Of a stretch of DNA of 64,000 nt, positions 25,617 through 40,100 are shown piece by piece. Each line of letters starts with the position of its first letter. The stretch's first letter is position 1. The notes below the pieces were generated by a model, which worked only from the letters and a program-made list of their open reading frames with translations, was not told where the DNA came from and ran no database searches. Source of the stretch: Xiphias gladius (lineage: Eukaryota; Chordata; Actinopteri; Istiophoriformes; Xiphiidae). The DNA lies in assembly GCF_016859285.1 (NCBI RefSeq), contig NC_053419.1, positions 11,186,501 to 11,250,500 of the forward strand, given 5' to 3'. The position numbers and the translations under genes are program-made.

Positions 25617-26789
25617 TAAACACTGCCCCTCCCGTTGAGCAGCACAATCGTCTCTCACAAACAAGTCTGATGGCTTTTTGATTTTCTTCCTAACGGCCCT
25701 GCCTTTGACACCCACCTTCACGAACCCTCCACCCACTCAGGTTTTCATCCGAGGGCCATTGGCTGCCTTCCTTCCACTGTGCACCGCTACAAAGGGCTTT
25801 AATGGCCCTTGGCATGTGGCTCAATGGGGACAGGAGACTGACCTATCCCCTCCCCAACTCACACAGACATACAGTATAACCACGTATACAAAACCCATAT
25901 AGAGGTACATGCAAGCCTTCTCTCTGCCCTACCCCCAACACACACACAGACACACACAGAAACCACAAACACAGTTTCTGGGTTTAGCCATGTGTGTCCT
26001 GTAGGTAAAACAAACTTAAAAAGAGTCATACGTAATAGGCAGCAGAGGCAGCACCAAATGTGTCACACTACAAGGTGAAAGGTGTGATGACAGATTTAAA
26101 AATGCTTCAAGCACTGTAGTTTTTCCTGCCGATTTAGCAAGACTAAGTAAAATCCAAGCCATCTTAGGTTCCCTTAAAATTGGCTGTGCTCTGTGAATTT
26201 CTTCTCTGGTGTTAGGTGGTGTAACCAAGGTTTGTATCATTGGTTGAAAGTGTTGTGCGAATCTGCATCACACATCTTTATATATACCTTGTTTTAGCTC
26301 TTCATTTAACTTCTATGATGTTTACACTGAGTGAAATATATTTAAACACAAAACTCAAATTTTTTTAAAGCTGCACTATTTCAACAAATGGAAATACATG
26401 TGATGTGCATAATTTTATAGACATTTCCCCAAAATTCAGCCTGACATATTTGGTATCTTTGGAAAATTTGGTATCTTCACTAGAATTTTAAATAACCTTC
26501 TTTGGGTTTGAACAAGGTTTTGTTGCACAAATACTTGGTTTTACTGACGTGTTGTACTGACTTTCCTTGACGATATAAACCTAATTTTTTATGTACTAGA
26601 AGATTTTGCCACAAAATGCAACTAATATGAGCACAGTTGCCAACATTCTTTCCTGTGCTTTTCTGATATACCTCTATTGTGTTGACCAATAAAGACCCTT
26701 CCTTTTTCTTTACTTTGTTGTTGTCTGTTGTTTTATTGCAACATGACTTTTAATCAAAATGTGCCAAACAGCTGTATTACATTGTTATA

Positions 26790-26942
26790 GGGGTTCCCTT
26801 GAACTGCAGTGTCCCTGGTTTGAACCTGGCCAGGGACCTTTACATCATGTCCCTCCTACATTTCCTGTCGTTTCTCCACTATCACACTATCACTATCTAA
26901 TAAAAGGCATCAAATGTCAAAAAAAAAAAAAAAAAAAAAAAA
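26790..26942 (+). repeat. tRNA-derived SINE with poly(A) tail
   Basis: The box-B-like GGTTTGAACCTGGCCAGGGA is followed by CCTTTACATCATGTCCCTCC and the end TCTAATAAAAGGCATCAAATG, then a poly(A) of about 24 bases (26919-26942). This order is that of a common fish SINE. The left part is truncated or diverged. Confidence 0.75.
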
Positions 26943-28007
26943 TCTTTTGAATCTATCAGATGCATACTGTGAACCACAAAAAGAAAAGGCAAAAAAAGTC
27001 AGTTTTACATGTGGTAAAAAGTTTTAATTCCTTGGTGTGCATGTACAAATATCTATAAAAGGTGAACACTTTCACTCTTTATGTACATTTTGCAGCACGA
27101 GGTTAACTTGGAACCGACAAGAGGACAGAGAGGAAAGAGGGACAATACAAGATAGTGATATTTACCACCTACACATCCACCAGTATAGTTTGTCTCCAAA
27201 ATTTCATTCAAGTGCTAAGAAGTCACTTTTACTGTACATTCCTCCTCCATCAACAGGATGCATACATACAGGAGGAAGAATAACTCATCAAAGCATTGCC
27301 ATGAGTCAAACATAGTACAGTCAAACCATGCAAACAGACATCATCAAGTACTTCATTTTCATGTATATTTATATTCTATAATCTTAAAATCTTTATGTGC
27401 ACAGATTTGACAAGACATAAAATTAAAAACACCACTGGTAACATTTTCAATGCTAAACCTTGAGTTGTTTCAGGGTCTTTTTAAAGAGATATCACAGAAA
27501 TCTGATATTAAACATTTCCTGGTTACCTGTTAGGGATGTGGTTTAGCCACTAGCTATGTATGACAAAATGCAAGGGAGGGCACCTGTATTTCAACATATG
27601 TATGTTTGTGTGTGTCTCTGTTGTACATATGTCTGCTATTGTATCACATTCTTTGGAAACAGCTGCAGAAATGAAGGAAAATAACAAAGGTACGTGAGGA
27701 CAAAATCTTAACTTAGACTGTAACATTTAAACAGGACAAAACATTTATAGGGACAAACCTAGAGGACTCTGAAAACCAAATGTTATAACACAGGAATGCT
27801 CCAAAACAGTGAGAAATAAATTAAAAAGGAACCCTACATACATATGTAGTATTAAAAGCCGAACTGGGGCAGATATAGTAAAGGGCCTACAAGAAAGTAA
27901 TCAATTTAATTACCCCATCCTCTGCCAGGATGACGTGGTGTTTTACAGAGGAATAGCTTGTCTGCTTGCGTGTGTGTGTGTGTGTGCGTGCATAAAGTGT
28001 TCAGCAT

Positions 28008-28144
28008 TCACTGGTGATTCCCCTGATAATGTACGGTTGAGTCATCAAATAGAGGGTTCTTCACTTCCATCTCACCGGTCTGTCAATGAGGGAAAAAAAT
28101 GGATTCTCAGTCATTAAAAAAAAACATCAGAAAAGATTAGTTTC

Positions 28145-28175
<31 letters not shown>

Positions 28176-31100
28176 TGTACCCACCGGCGCAAGTCCAGGG
28201 CACTCGTATACCGTAAAGTCTCCTCCCACTTCTTCCTCATCTGATGTGACCTCGGTGTCAAGGACTTTCTGTTCAGGTTTGTGACTGAAGAAGAACAAGA
28301 ACAAGAAAAAAAGACATTCAAGTTAAGGCGGGAAAGGTAACAAGGTCAGAGGATGTAAAAAAAAAAATTCTAAGTCTGCATCAAGGCATGAGAGGCAGGG
28401 GAAGGGGAAAGGGAGGGAGTAACAGAGAGAGTGAAGAGGAAAAAAAAAAAAACTTACTTTCCTACTGAGAGCATCTGCTGTTTTTGATGTTGATAGTGAT
28501 ACATTTGAGCGCTTTGGGCAAGGGTTTTATCTCCCATCTGTGGTGCAAAACAGAGGAAGGAAATGTGAATGACTCACTGGAAAACAAAAGTCTCGGTGTA
28601 AAGTGCACCACAGTCCTGTGGTTATTGCAGAAGAAGAACTGAGAAAAAAAAAAAAAAGCAAGCTCTAATCATAGTAGTTTGGTGGAGGAGGATCTGTGTG
28701 CTTACCGAGGTACCAGTGGCTGGCGCAGCAGACACACCCACGCCCCCGAAGGCAGGGTAGTCGACCTTCTGAGCGAGACGCGATTCTTTCTGCAACCTGT
28801 TGGGGGCATCTTGAATCTAAGTCTCCTGCAATACTGAGGGCTGTTTCCTGCTTCTGGCTTTGAAACATCCCTTTACTTAAATTCACAGACGATGATGTAT
28901 GAACGGCAAATGCAAGTAGGCCTTGGTTTTAAGGGTCACACCAGTGTCATAAGTATCTACAGATGATTAAAATTGTTAGCGTAAACAACCAACATGCAAA
29001 AAAAAAAAAAAAAAACAAACCCTTAATTTAATGCCTTCATTTTATGAAAAACTCTGCTCTTTTTATGAAATGTATTTAAACCAGCCAACAATGCTTAAAG
29101 GCAGATTTTCATCTCAATGATGCAGATAGAAAACACACTGACAGTTGACTTAATTAAAGTTTGACAGGCTGCAGGAGGTGAAGGCTGACCCCTTCAGTGA
29201 CTAATTAGTCACTGCTGATGAGCATTGGACCTAAACCATGTGCTACATACTTTAATTTGAATATCATGATGCCAACTTACATTTGTCTTCCAATCACATC
29301 TAACGTTGTGTTCAAGAGAAAAAAACATAGCTGGAAATAACTTCTGATAAAAACTTTGCGTAAATTACACATAATTGTGTAAACTGCCTGACTAGTCTTC
29401 ACTTTTCCCCTTAACTAATTACAAAATCGATTCTAGCAATATTAAAAGTGTTACTGTTTGGATAGCAAACATGACTGCAGTTTTTGTTTTCATTAATTTA
29501 TCAGCGTTAATTAATTGACAATTTGGTTTATTATACAATCACTAATACAAACTAAGATCGGTCTTGTGTATTGTAGACAGAATTTAGCTTCCTCTTGCAT
29601 TTATGTGTTCAGACTTACTTGATGTAACAAACAGTTGCCAGGATCACTGCCACAGTGCCCACCGCGACACACAGAGAGATCATAACTGCACGTTGATGCA
29701 AAAAAAAAAAAAAAGGAAAAGAGAAGGAAACAAAGAGTGTTAAGGAGTAAATAATGAGTGGTAAACCTTACTGAGAAATTTTTTATGGCTGCTGAACATA
29801 ATTATGTTTCAGTTCATTTGCTCATTATGGGTAGTTATGGTCATCGTGAGTAAAATGAAATGCAACATAAAAACAATAAACACACTGGAGTGATAAGAAT
29901 TAACTGTTCTGTTGGGAATTAGAAAACATAAGCAATGAAATCTTGCTGGCAATCATCCAGGCAGTAGACACCGAATTGCCTCACAACAAATGAGGCTAAG
30001 GAAATGACCCAAATTTTTTAACGCCATGGTAGTATATGCATATCTACCAGAATACTGAATTCCCTACCATCGTGCTTTGGCTTTCTGGGTGTAGTAAAGC
30101 AATATATTCTCTTACATTTTGCTGTGTCACTGTGTTGACGGCATAAAGCCATACTCACTGACAATAAATCTGTCATTCCTGGGTGCTGGGAGCACTAGAG
30201 GACCCGCTCGGCCCTCAGCCCCGGTGGCCCTGGGCTGTGGGGTCTGTGCGTTAGAGACGGCAGACACTGTAGTGCCAGGGGCTGTAGTGAAGGCATGCAG
30301 GGTTTTGGATGGGCGGCGAGCCTGGGTGTTCTGTTTTTGTTTGGAGGCGTCTGTCTTGCTTTTTTTAACATCTGTCTGGGAGGTAGCGGCAGCTGATCGA
30401 GTGGGAGAGTGAGAAAGACATAAAGAGGGACAGAGTCATAATCAAAGGCTGCCATGAGGGGAAAAAAAAAACAATATCTAATGGAGATAATTATAATTTA
30501 TAAGGTGTCAAATTATCACAAAATGTAGGGAAAATATTAACCATTCTATCACTGTAATTGTAGAAAAAAAACACTCTCTCTACAAGAAAAACAGTCTTAA
30601 GGCTTGAAATAAAACAACCATCTGTTAAAGGACCAGTGTGTAGGATTAAAGGGGATCTATTGGCAGAATATGTTTTCGTTAGTGTATAATCACCTGAAAC
30701 TAAGAATCGTTGCGTTTTCGTTAGCTTAAAATGAGCCCTTCATATCTATATAGGGAGCGGGTCCTCTTCTACTGAACCCGCCATGTTGCACCGCCATGTT
30801 TCTACAGTCGCCCAAAACGGACAACCCAAACACTGGCTCTAGAGAGGGCCTTTCGCATTTGTACGTTACCTGAAGGCCAGCGCAGGTAAGGGGAGGGGCA
30901 TTCAGGTGGTCGCAATCGGCAGCCTCACTGCTAGATGCCACTAAATACTACATGCTGGTCCGTTGACAAAGCAGGAAGTGATATGTTTCTTCCTTATATG
31001 GATATATTTCTGTCCTAAGGTTGTTCTCAGGGTTCTTACCAGGATGTGTGGATTGCTTTTTTGATGGTTTGATCTCAGACACTTTCTGTTTTTTGATGAC

Positions 31101-34100
31101 AGACTGAAGGTAATCGATGTCTTCATCCAGGTCAGGGTACAATGGCACTTTACAAGACAAACGAGATTCAAAGTTTCACTGATTAACTTCTATGGCTTTG
31201 ACAGTCTTTAAGTATAAGCTGAATACAAAAACATGGTACAGGAAATCCGGTAAACAAAAAATGCTGTAGCAATTACAGTGACGCTAGAGCACTCTAATAA
31301 ACAAAGCACCTTCATTCATACACACTGTCAGTAACTTCATAGACATCACAGACACAGTTACACATTTCAACCAGTTAAACGTAGTGTGCCTGGTTAGAAA
31401 TTCATTCTAGTCCTGAAAGGGTGTAAAACAATATTTATGTCATTGTTAGTGAACTAAAATTGTTGTTTGGCTCTCCATCGGTTCAGCGATCTAATTTCAT
31501 GCTACCAAAGTAAACTGCTGCAGGATATTTGTTCATGTTGCGTTTCCCTGTGACATAAAAACAGCTGTCAGAGTTTCTTGGTCTTTTTGTTGTTGTCACT
31601 TTGTTGACTGCACTGTTTAATATTAAATAACGTAAAGACTGAGGTTGCCATATTTATCAAGGTGAGGATGTCACAATTTATCTGAATATTCAAAGAAAGT
31701 AGTGTTTTTCTTTTTAGAGGTGCAACTAATTCTTTTCATGATCGTATTCAATTCGTTAATCTGCCAATTATTGTTTCAATTAATCATTTGGTCTTAGAAA
31801 TATCAAAAAGAGGTGAAAAACATGCAGTATTAATTTTACGATCATATTTGGCAAAAAAAGGAGAAAATCCTCAGAGCAGAGGTAGTTTGGTATTTTTGTT
31901 TGAAAAAATTACTTAAATGATTAAAAAAATTAAAATGGTTGCAGATTTATTTGTTGCCAGTCCTACGTCTGAAAATCTAATTTTGAAGCATGTCCAGTTT
32001 CATTATTGTATGTTATGTGTGACTGTTATGTGTAATGGAAGGAGAAACAGATTTAGGCATGTATACATGCCTCTTCCCAAACTTTACATGTCTCTTTCAG
32101 GGCCTTGCCTCTGAAGTGATGGACAGGGAGTGTGCCCATGTGTCTTGTTTGTTTGTGGACTGGTTAAAAAAAAAAAGGAGACAACACTAAACTGTTGTAA
32201 AACAGCCTTTAAGGCCAGACAGTGAGCCACATTCCTGCAGTACTGTCTCGGTCTCCAGGGAGACCAGGGCTGATAGTGTGTGTGTGTGTGTTTGTGTGTG
32301 TATGTATGTGTCTGTGGCCGGGGGAGGAAGCACCGCGGGGGGCAGGAGCAATCAGCCAAACCTCTGCCTCACTGGGCTTAGTTGCTGCGTTCACAATAGA
32401 TCCCATAGCTTGCTGCTAATGGAGGTGATCAAAGTGTTGTTTCCCTTTATAAAGTTACCCTCTATAAAGTTATATATCAAATATCAAATTACAGGTATTT
32501 GCACTCAAAGCTGGTGAGGCAGCAAGTCATGAGAAAAGCAGCTGCAACTGCTAAAAAACCCCCACAGGTGCCTGACATGAAAAGCTATTTTATCATATAT
32601 CATGCCTGAGAGCATCATATCTGTTATGCATTCTGGGCCAATACATGTACAGTTGCTCTGCGTGACATTGATATTAAATTAAAGGTTAAAAAAAAGAAAT
32701 GCTTGACACCAGTAAACAAATGGGTTATTTAACTTTTTCAGAACACTTTTAACGATTACAGTCTCACTTTCACTCCAGAAGGCTGGCCATCTGGCCAAGC
32801 TAATCGGTATGATATGACATGCCAGCACTTTCACTGCTTGCTTTGTTACTTTCTTACCCCCCACCACTAATGGCCATTTAGTGCACTCCATGGCAGGTGT
32901 CTGTGGAGGCGGGATGCACCATCTGTACTTTGCAGGTGGCTGAGATCTCCAACCGTGCCCGAGTGCTCACCAGGAGCGTGTGGTAATACAGGTTTACATT
33001 TTAGAGGAGACTCGAAAACAAATGAGAGATGTATTGGTGGCATTTTTAAAGTGTGGACTGATTTAAAATCTGCAGGGAAGTGGATGAAAATGGATGTGCA
33101 GGGAATTTATTTATTTATTTATAGGGAAAGCCCAACTCAGGCAAAGTTGGTAATTCACCTAAAAAAGGGTCAATTGAGTGTACGTGTGTAGTTTGTCACA
33201 CGCTGACTAAGCACGCACACCTCTCCTTGTGTAAGAGAGTTTTGTCACTGGCTTGATAATGACCCATAACCTCTTGAGAGGCACCCAGGGGGCAGTTGGG
33301 TACAACAAACAAACACTAAACAGCTCAACAGGGTTTGTGGGTCAAACACATCTGTGCTGCGCTCTTTTCCCACTTTAAAAAAATTCAGACTTCCTCCTCC
33401 CCCCAAACCACATGCAGGAACACACACGAACACTTCTTTCCTGCCCCCCCATCTCCTTGTTTGAAAACTCAGACAAAGATAACACTGATTTCAGAGATCT
33501 TTTGATTTTATTTTCAACCTTTAGGTCTGCATTTGTGTAAAAAATGGCAAAATGCACTGTGATGTGAATATACAGTATATCCTAGGACTAGGAAAGAACC
33601 ACAACACAGAGAAAACCCTGTGAAGAATGTAAGTGCTTTTAGATGGGACTTTATGAATTTATTTTAATTAGATTTTGATAAACCAGGCAGTGATACCTGA
33701 CCCATAGAAAACTAAGAAAAGGAGATTATTAAGAACATTTTGTATATCAATCTATGGTAATTTCATCTGGCGTTAGATTAGAAAAGAGGACTGCAACTAT
33801 GATTTTTTGAATCACTGTGTTATCTGTTGATTATCTTTTTGATATTTAATGTATTTTGTTTAGTCTATGAATTGTCCAAGTTACTAGAACCCAAAGTAAT
33901 GACTAGACAAATGACAGATTGCTCCCTCAACCAACAGCAAAAATAATAATTAAAAACAACTTAACTGAGGAGTATAATAAAATCCAGCATTTGAGAAGAC
34001 TGAAGCTGTACTTGATAAACTACTTAGATGAGCAATTGGTTAGAAATCTATTGTATGACTGATAATCTGTCAATCAACGGATCATAATTAAACAAAACAC

Positions 34101-37100
34101 ATTCTTGTTTCCAAACTACTAAACCTAGTTAATTTTGTCCCATGCTGAGTTTTTAATGCCTTCCCCTCACTTTGAGCATGTCCTCATTCCTCTTCATAGA
34201 GTATTGATGTATGCTATGTGTCCTGTGCCCTCTAGTGGGTAATTTCATATATGGCACATGTAGCAGGCAGAGAGACCACAGAGAGTCTACAGGTCAGTCT
34301 GACTGATCTCAAATTCTCTGAAACCAGGTCTTTTGGACAGTTTGACAGATCACAAAATGCACAAAGGGGCCTGCTTTCTTAATCATGTGCTCTTTCCAGT
34401 GTTCGGAGGGAAGGTCTACAAGATGGTTGTGTAAAAAGTAAAGGAACCAGCAGAGTCACAGTTTACACAGAGACTCATATCGACTTTATTAGTCAGTCTG
34501 TTTTCATATAAGGGAGTGGCACACAGTTAAAATTTAGTTTTGCCCAAGAAATCTAAAGTGTGTAAGGTAGTGTACCTTATAAGTCACCTTCTCGACTGCT
34601 ATAAAAAGTTAATCACAGCTGAATGTGCAGCTTAAAGAATCATCAGAACATCAACAAACATAAATCTGAATATAACTAAAGGTAACAAGACGGCACTTTT
34701 ATCAGAAGGTGATACCATTCATTTCAACCAGTTAAACGCAGTGTGCCTGGTTAGAAATTCATTCTAGTCCTGAAAGGGTGTAAAACAATATTTATGTCAT
34801 TGTTAGTGAACTAAAATTGTTGTATGGCTCTCCATCGGTTTAGCGATCTAATTTCATGCTACCAAAGCAAACTGCTGCAGGATATTTGTTCATGTTGCGT
34901 TTCCCTGTGACAAAAAACAGCTGTCAGAGTTTCTTGGTCTTTTTGTTGTTGTCACTTTGTTGACTGCACTGTTTCGTATTACATAATGTAAAAATATATA
35001 AAAATGCATACACAAAAGAGGGGAAACAAGCGGTTCACAATATAATTATACATGTGGATGTAAGAGAGAGCAAGAGCTACAGGAGGACAGAAAGACAGTC
35101 GAGATAAACACCGGGCTACATGGAGCACATACATGATTTAATTGCATATAAAGTAAAGAACAAATACTATTCACACTGTGTTTGTGCTTCTTTTGGAAAT
35201 AGGACATGGCTCTGAGGCATATTGTATGTTTACCGATGGCAGTGCACGCCTCCATGTCAAATACAAGCAGCTCCTGCGTGCCTCACTTGTTCACCTGCTA
35301 TGCACGCTCATCCTCTCTGGACTGAGTATGTGCAATATTAGACAAATCACCTTGAATCCCTAAGATTTATAGGCAACCAAATTACTAGAACAGATCAACA
35401 AGTGCAAGGCCTCAATAGTATAATAATTGTGAGTTTGATTTTAGGTGAGAGGAAATTAGAAAGAGGAACATTAGTTTATATTACAGGAAAATATGTGGTG
35501 TGACTGCAGTGGGAAGTTAATACAACCCATGCGAGGATAAGAACCATGACGTTACAGGGAAGAGAGAGTTAAACACTAGCCCTCCCACTGATAATTATTT
35601 AGTAGAGCAATATTGTAGTCCCACAATTTCTTTGATAATTGATTTAATTAAAAAAATAATGTAAAAAATCAAGGATTTCTGCCCCACTGCGGATAAATAC
35701 AGTTGTGTAGATGGAGCTCGAATAATCTTAACTCACTCGACTTAAACCCTGCTACTCATTCTCATTAGGGAGCACAGGTCATTCACAAAGGAGCTCCACC
35801 GGACTAATAATCTAGTGGTTACTATGGACCAAATTATATTTATTAATATTACTGTGATGCCAGAGATGTGACAATCATTTATCATTATATGTAAGTGTAA
35901 CGTACTATTAATTAATTGACATTTTTTGGGTTTGCTGGTGCATCATATGACAGAATTTCGGTTTTTAAAATGTTTATTTTTCACACTAAAATTTTAGATA
36001 ATCAGATCTTTAGTCCTGAAAACACAGCCACTATATTTCCTCTGAAGTGAAATCAAGTTGACTTCAGAGGTGTAATTTGCAGTTAAAAATGCTGCAAAAC
36101 GCTGGACTGCAGTTCTTTATGTTTCGATGCGTGCCCTGCCTCTGACAAACCAAACAAACCAAGTACAGTATATTTATTGGAGTGAAATTGGAGCAATTTC
36201 ATCATTTCATTCCAACATTTTGTGCCTAAATGCATGTGCGCTTGTCAGTGGTCTCTCGGGGGTTTATGTAACCACTTTAGGGCGCTTAGCCGAGGCCTGC
36301 GGTCTGCTAGATTCGCACAGTGCACACACGCACACAACAGCATCACAACTGTTAAGGTTACAGTCTTCATATGGAAAAATGCACAGAGACACAGAAATAT
36401 AAATAGAATCCAAAATCCAAACACTGATAACTGATCAGGCCTTATCATTTTCTGAGTGTCCTGCAGAGCAGAATCGCCTCTTCTTTTGCATAATGTGACC
36501 TATCTCTCCGATACATCCTCACACTCATCTCCTTCTCATATTTACTTCTCTGTCAGGCACTGCCACCAATAATGTGAGTCAGGTTTGTACTGTATCCTCT
36601 CCTGTTGCCGGCCCATCTAAATTATTAATCCTGCAGAGAACACACATGTGCCCATAAACAGACATAACGCACATTCATTCGTGCGAAGGCAAGCCAGTGC
36701 ACTCAAACATACACAAGATGTTTCAATTTCTCTCTGTAATTGCTGGAGTGCCATGGAAATCAGAAAAATAAGATTTATTTTCGGAGCTTGGCTCTCTCAT
36801 TGAATGTCATTAGATTCAGTGATGGAGATGAAGGGCAAGACAGAGAGGGAGAGACAGATGCATGTCATCTAAGTGATTAAAGCCAGCAGTGTGTGGGGGC
36901 GGTGCATCTGTGTGTCTCTGTGTGTGTGTGTGTGTGTGTGTGTTTGCGTGTGTGTTGCACAGACTGCAGAGCGGATTAAATGATGGGATGGGAGAGAAGG
37001 AGGCAGAGCAAGGACCACAACAAGGACATAGAGAGAAGAGAAGTGGACCCAAAAAAAAAGAGATACATGAGATACTGAAAAGGTGAGGGAATAAAGACAT

Positions 37101-40100
37101 CAAGCTAAGACAGAGAGGAGGAGAAGGAAAGCACAGAATCAGTAGGCAATTGAGAGAAAGGTGGAGAGGAAGAGAGATGTGGGCAACAGGACACAGAGAT
37201 CATTTAAGAGAAGAGAGGACAAAGAATAACTGAGGAGTGAAGACGTAAGGCTAGGGAACAGAGAAAGAATGACAGTGAGTCAGTCATTTACATGCACTCT
37301 AATAATTCAATTATAACCAGAGAGAAGCAATTGTTTCAGCTGTCATTTAAACCATATGCAGGTTATTTAACTGGAGCTGAGGGTGCTATTAGAATAAGCA
37401 AAACCTGCTTAATCAATAGTCTTCAACTTGCTCTTGAAAAGCTTAATCTTTTCTTTGTTTTCATTCAGCAAACACAGTATTCATGAAGTGTACCAATGTG
37501 TTTGCAATAAATTGTTCTCTATTAAATGTTCTGTCTTTAAGAATGACAGAAAATAGTGATAAATGCCCATTAGAATTTCGTTATCACAAAGGGGCATCTT
37601 CAGTTCTTTGTTTAGTCTGACTAACAGTCCAAAGATACTAAATTGACAATAATAGAAGACAAAGAAAAAAGAGAGAATCTTCATATCGAAGAAGCTACAA
37701 CCAGAGAATATTGGACATTTCTGCTTGAAAGCTAAACTGAAAACTAACTTAAATGATTCAAAATAATATCAAAATAATTACTTGTTTGCCGAAAAATTAA
37801 TTGATTAATCAACTAATCATTTCATCTTTAGTTCTAATAGAAATAATGCTTGTGTTAAGGTGTGTTTACTGTGAAAACATCTGTGGTGAAGATTTAAAGA
37901 ATTCCAGGACTCAATTGTTCTCTCCCAAAGACAAAGTCTGATGTACTGTACTTAATAAATACTGTATATGAGAATGTTGTCAGGAATACAGACCAGACCA
38001 AACCAGAGCTGCTCTCTAAAGTCATTCTGATGCGAAGAAAGAAGTCTTGACACCATAATATGCTCAAATGAATCAGCGGGAGCTTGTGTGTCTAGTGAAT
38101 GTAGAGTCATATGAGTGTGTTTGTGTGCGAGGTCATGGTTCTCTTCATACCATGCTGATGGTGTCGCCCCCTCTCCACGCAGCGTCCTTCCTCATTCTCC
38201 TGCAATGGGGAGAGGCAGGGGCCACAGCGGGAGGAGCCAGGCGTGCAGAGGTGGCGTCCCTCTTTGGCACAGTCTATGTGGTGAGGGCATTTAACGCCAG
38301 CTGGGTGGGAGAGAGCGTGACAACAGAAGTTTTATTAGTATCCCAACCACACTGCTGTGAAACAGAAACTATGCCTTTAATGAGACAGTTAAATAACAGT
38401 CTTTGTGTGGAATGAAGTACTATAAAAATGTTCAGAATAAGAGATGCTTCAACTTTATAACCAACACTCCTTTCACAAGTGGATGTGTCAGCTCTTCAGC
38501 GCCATTCAGAAATAAAGCGTCTGCCCTAAAGAAGAGTCACATCACAGCTTCACTAAGTTTTGGCTGGACTTCAACAGCGGGGCCAGGCCTATATACACGA
38601 ATGTCCATGAGTGAATGACTGAGTGTGTTAGCTATACCGTTGGTCAGCTGAATGCTGCGTGACTAAGTGCTGACGTTACAACATTGGTTGTTGCTCTTTC
38701 AAAATTAATTGGTGCAAACAGTTCTATTGCATCATCGGGGGGGGGGGTTAAGGGCAGTGCTGCCAACTCAGCGGCTTTGTCGGCAGATTTACCAACTTTC
38801 ACACCCCTTTAGCGAGTTTTCTTCACAAAAGCACCTAGCGACAAACCTAGCAACGTCTTAACTACCTTCCGTAGAAGAAGGTCTCATGTGTTGCTCCCAC
38901 GAGCGTGAGGACGGGCTTTCCCTCCGCAGGCAGACCTCTCTATGAGTCTCATTCAATTAACCGCACGGCAGCTGAAGCAGACATGAATGACCTTCTAACT
39001 TTCTCCCTGACTGATCATTTTACAAGTAAATATATAGCCGAAAACACAGCACAGCTGTTGGCTTTAAATTATGTATATGGTAATTTTGTCAGACGACGTC
39101 GTGGTTATAAAATCAGGATTTCAGCAGTGCAGAGCAGCAGCTTGGAAATGGTTTGGAAGTGACTGCTGGTTAACATGTAGTCTTAATGGGCTTCATTTCG
39201 GTCACTATTTCACGCTTGTTCCATTGTCTGACAACAGAAACAGAAAAACATGTAAATGAGAACAGCTTCATTGGGAATTTGGCTGAATTAAAATACAATA
39301 TATACGTGAGCACAGAGAGTAGGAGAGAGGCAAACCGATAAAGAATGGTCCACCCACATACTAGGTTTTGACCTAGTCTTTTTGAAAATGTTTTTTAACC
39401 TTTGCTGCTACCTTATCAAGCTTTCAATATAGGCAAGGTTTGCCAGATAGAACAAGAATGTTTGGACAGTAAGAAAAGTACATTTTGAATCATTTTCTGC
39501 ATTTCGCAATGTGGTGAGCCCAACCTGTTTAGCAACATAAGTCAGGTTAAACCAAAGTAAAGAGTGATCTACAGCTGCTCTCTCACAGACCTGCCCGTAA
39601 TCAGGTTTGATAATCCCCTTGACCTGATTACTGGCAGTTTCACACAAAAGCGGAGCCAAAATACAATATCTATATATACACACAAACACACACACACAGA
39701 GCTTGAGATACACCACAAAGGGAGGAATGGGTCACATAATCACAGCAGGTTTGTTTGTTAGCAGAGGGCAGGTAGAGCACTGGGACGCTACCAGAGCCGA
39801 TAATGAGCCCAGGGGTGCAGCACAGCTGGTCAGCTAAAGTTGAACACCACAGTGGGTGGTGATAGACAGGAGGGGATAAAAGGTGGGGTGAGAGTGGATG
39901 GACTCAGTATTTGTGAGGGATAACGGGTCTCAAAGCTCAACGTAGTGCAAGTCTATAGGTGACAGATCAGCGTTGTAAAAACAAAGAAATCAAACGACTT
40001 GAGTGGATCATACAATTGCTGTCTTTAATCATCTACAGAATTGGTCAAACAGGTTTACTGCATTAAACAAACCAGGTTTCTACAAAATACAATTTAAAGA

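Larger units (their letters stand above)
20755..28007. other. Intergenic: pou5f3 upstream region and npdc1 3' flank
   Basis: The first part (to about 21250) is GC- and CpG-rich and is the likely pou5f3 promoter; a second GC-rich patch is at 22310-22620. The rest holds a Tc1-like copy (24334-25616), a G-run tract (23355-23381), (CA)n at 23682-23720 and a SINE (26790-26942). The stretch just below 28007 is the npdc1 3' UTR; minus-strand ATTAAA at 27023-27028 and AATAAA at 26732-26737 are candidate poly(A) signals. No further exon is seen. Confidence 0.5.
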
